Positions 61,600 through 64,000 of a stretch of 64,000 bases of DNA are shown one piece after another. The notes beneath the pieces were generated by a model. It made no database searches. It had not been told where the DNA came from and saw only the letters and a list, made by a program, of their open reading frames with translations. The position numbers and the translations under genes were made by a program. The stretch spans positions 35,100 to 99,099 of the forward strand of contig JAWQRO010000003.1 in the NCBI GenBank assembly GCA_033557835.1, in the 5' to 3' direction. Numbering within the stretch: position 1 is the stretch's first letter; every line of letters begins with the position of its first letter. This DNA is from Helochares maculicollis. Lineage: Eukaryota; Arthropoda; Insecta; Coleoptera; Hydrophilidae.

Positions 61600-64000
61600 G
61601 ATTAATCACACTGTTCTTCCAGGAAACCGAACTTTTATCTAGTATTACACACAAAATACAGGGGAATGTGCAAACAAGGAAAATAATACCCCTGAGAGCA
61701 AAATATCGCAATTCCGAAGGAAATGCGAGCTTCTCAACTCCAGAACAAAAACAGAATATCGATGTCATTCTAATCCATCCCTCGCAGCAATTTATCTTTG
61801 AAATTTTCAGCCTAAAATTGACAGCAATCTGAACTTACGATTGCCATCTTATCTTCCGGTTATAAAACGCGTCCGCACATGTATCATCAAAGGCATAATG
61901 TATATAAGGACATGGCTTTAAATCACTTCACCGCAAAACTAAATAAATGCTTATGCGATTTGGGATGGAGCTGAATGTCTTTTTATAGCCCAATACATTT
62001 TGCAATAAAAACGCAATTAAGTTTTTCAGGATGGATTGTTACACACAGATGACCTTAAAATGTACCGAAACCATGATAATTACACTCATATACATGCGGC
62101 ATAATTGTTTAATTTAGCAATTCTCACAATCGAGTTTATTAGAACAATAAATAGGAGATTCTCCTTGATTTCTCAAATTTTAAAAGAACTGTTATTAAAT
62201 TACAAGATCGTAGCTAATGTAATGGTATAAGTGAATGTTATAAAGATAGATTTATGCCGCATCAAGTTTATGACGAAAATTGGTTCTAGTACGAATTTAT
62301 GTTCCATTCATCAACAAATTTTAACGCAAACGCGTGAAAATAGACTATGCTCAGACGAAGGAGCGTCATCGTGATAGCTTGTGTTGTGACGATTTGTCCT
62401 AAATTTAAAAACTGCCTACGAACGGTCGACTGCGACGTGGACTCGTCGACGCTCTAAAATTGTAACCCATTTGTTGTTGACGTAGCTCTCTGGGACAACT
62501 CTGCTCAGCTGCAGGCCAAAATGACGCACTGACTCCTCTGGATTTCCAGAACAACCGGGCTTCGCAAGTCAATGACTGAAAAACGCAGAAAATCATTTGT
62601 GCAGTGAAAGTATTTCCTAAGAATTATTCTGTTTACTTCAATACCACGCGGAATTGAATTATTTTGCAATGTTACGTTTTGTACGGACAACATTGTGTAC
62701 TTTGAACTGAGCGCGATACAGAAATAATTAAATTTGCATATTCAATGATATTATGTTTTGTCTTCACAACCAATTACGGTGTAATTGCAGATAACCACGT
62801 TTTTCATTAAAAAACTAATATTTTTTCGAGCGTAACGTTTTGTGGAAGTTAGGAGCGTGTTTTGTTCATTTAACAGATTGTGCAATATGAGAGGCGGGCC
62901 CAGAGCGCTGCTAACTTTGTTGTGTATGAATTCGATATTGAGCAAAACATAGAAATGTTATTAAAGACGCTTTCGCTTCCCTGTAGGAATAATTACATAG
63001 ATATTTCTCAAAGCATAATTACATTTAAATTTTAAAACCAGCAAATGAACACCAATCAGCTTACACAAAGCATTTTATGGACATACATTGCGGTACAAAA
63101 TAAACAACAGTATTGATATTGTAATATTTTCTTTAGCTATCGCTTGGCCATACAAATCGAAACTTGGACGAAACGCTTGTTAATAAGTAATTGTTTACGC
63201 TTCATTGAATATCTGGATGTTTTAAAATATTCACGAAATCACATTGTTGCACATACGTCAACTTCTTGACCAGCAACTTATCTTTTATTGGTATCAAACA
63301 ATATCTACATGAAATGACAATTATCCTAAGCTGTTATGAATGGTACTAAAATATTCAAGGTAATACGAATAATATATTTTGACGTTACTCAAAGATTTGT
63401 ATAGTAAAAGCTATGTCAATTTCTTAGATTAATAGTTTTTATGGACAAAATTTTCATTTTATCATCTAGTATTAAGAGGAAATATATATACAATGAACGG
63501 TAATTATTTAAGTACTTTCCAATATTACATATTTTACAAGACTGATTAAGTATGTGTATTTATTGAAATGTGAATGAAAATAAAGCAATGTTTGCTTTCA
63601 ACTAAATTAATTTTCCATTCACAAGCATTTGTTGCGATAGGAATCGTTTGTAAAACTATGTTTTGCAATTAATTAATATTTTTTAAAGGATTGAAGTAAT
63701 TTGAGTTGTTTTAAATATCAGCCGCAAGACAATGTTATGCCGAGGGTCGGAGTAATACTCCTGCTTATGGATATGAACAGAAAATTAGAAGCAATGACAA
63801 CAAAAATTATAAACTAATACAGAAACAAATGAAATCAATCGACACCATCTATAAATCAAAATTTGAAGAAATTCAAATGAAAAACATTTCTTTTTACATA
63901 CATAAAGATGTAATTAAACCAGCACAAACTAAGAATCTAACTTAATATGTCAGAATGTGAATCATAGGAAGATGCCTGTTGCAGGATAACTACATAGAAG
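61600..64000. other. Noncoding stretch to the window end
   Basis: No recognised gene. Overlapping minus-strand frames near 62405-62693 lie in a GC-richer patch with repeated GTCGAC, without recognisable similarity. Confidence 0.35.

Noticed and set aside
1..64000. tRNA, rRNA, CRISPR arrays, histone genes and well-known insect microRNAs
   Set aside because: Looked for characteristic motifs by eye on both strands and found none. A covariance-model scan would be decisive.

Overview
The window looks like AT-rich nuclear DNA of an insect. The evidence is spliced genes with GT-AG introns, a VRK-family kinase and the 5' part of the Na+/K+-ATPase alpha gene that both read like insect proteins, and mariner elements including one of the mauritiana type. 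The order cannot be fixed from sequence alone. Nothing bacterial, viral or organellar was seen.

Layout. Positions 1-17400 hold no gene I can support, only short repeats, hairpins and one dispersed-repeat copy. At 17400-18470 there is a block rich in homeodomain-type motifs, then a compact divergent promoter. To the left (minus strand) lies a tiny first coding exon (MAKSELKDE, 18003-18029). To the right (plus strand) lies a complete six-exon VRK/ballchen-type kinase (18470-24099, 619 aa) with an E2F-type site upstream. Kinase intron 4 carries a mauritiana-type mariner with both inverted repeats and TA duplications but a broken transposase. Positions 24100-30700 are noncoding with repeats and a second, heavily decayed mariner.

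Positions 30790-46800 hold, on the minus strand, the 5' part of the Na+/K+-ATPase alpha gene. There is a TATA/CRE-containing promoter and MGE first exon near 46.3-46.8 kb, exon 2 at 37143-37223, a possible alternative first exon at 32127-32138, and exon 3 at 30790-31168. The rest of the pump, including the phosphorylation site, was not found, so the gene either continues past the left edge across a >30 kb intron containing the kinase gene, or is a partial or rearranged copy.

From 47 kb to the end there is no certain gene. This part holds two weak plus-strand exon candidates, a degenerate tandem array of about 45 bp period, the probable 5' end of a BEL/Pao-like LTR element, a possible non-LTR retrotransposon tail, and a striking diverged inverted duplication of about 800 bp (56.6-57.4 kb against 60.8-61.6 kb).

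The two recognised genes are not functionally linked: one is a nuclear mitotic/meiotic chromatin kinase and the other a plasma-membrane ion pump. All alignments were done by eye against remembered family features, so repeat edges are approximate.
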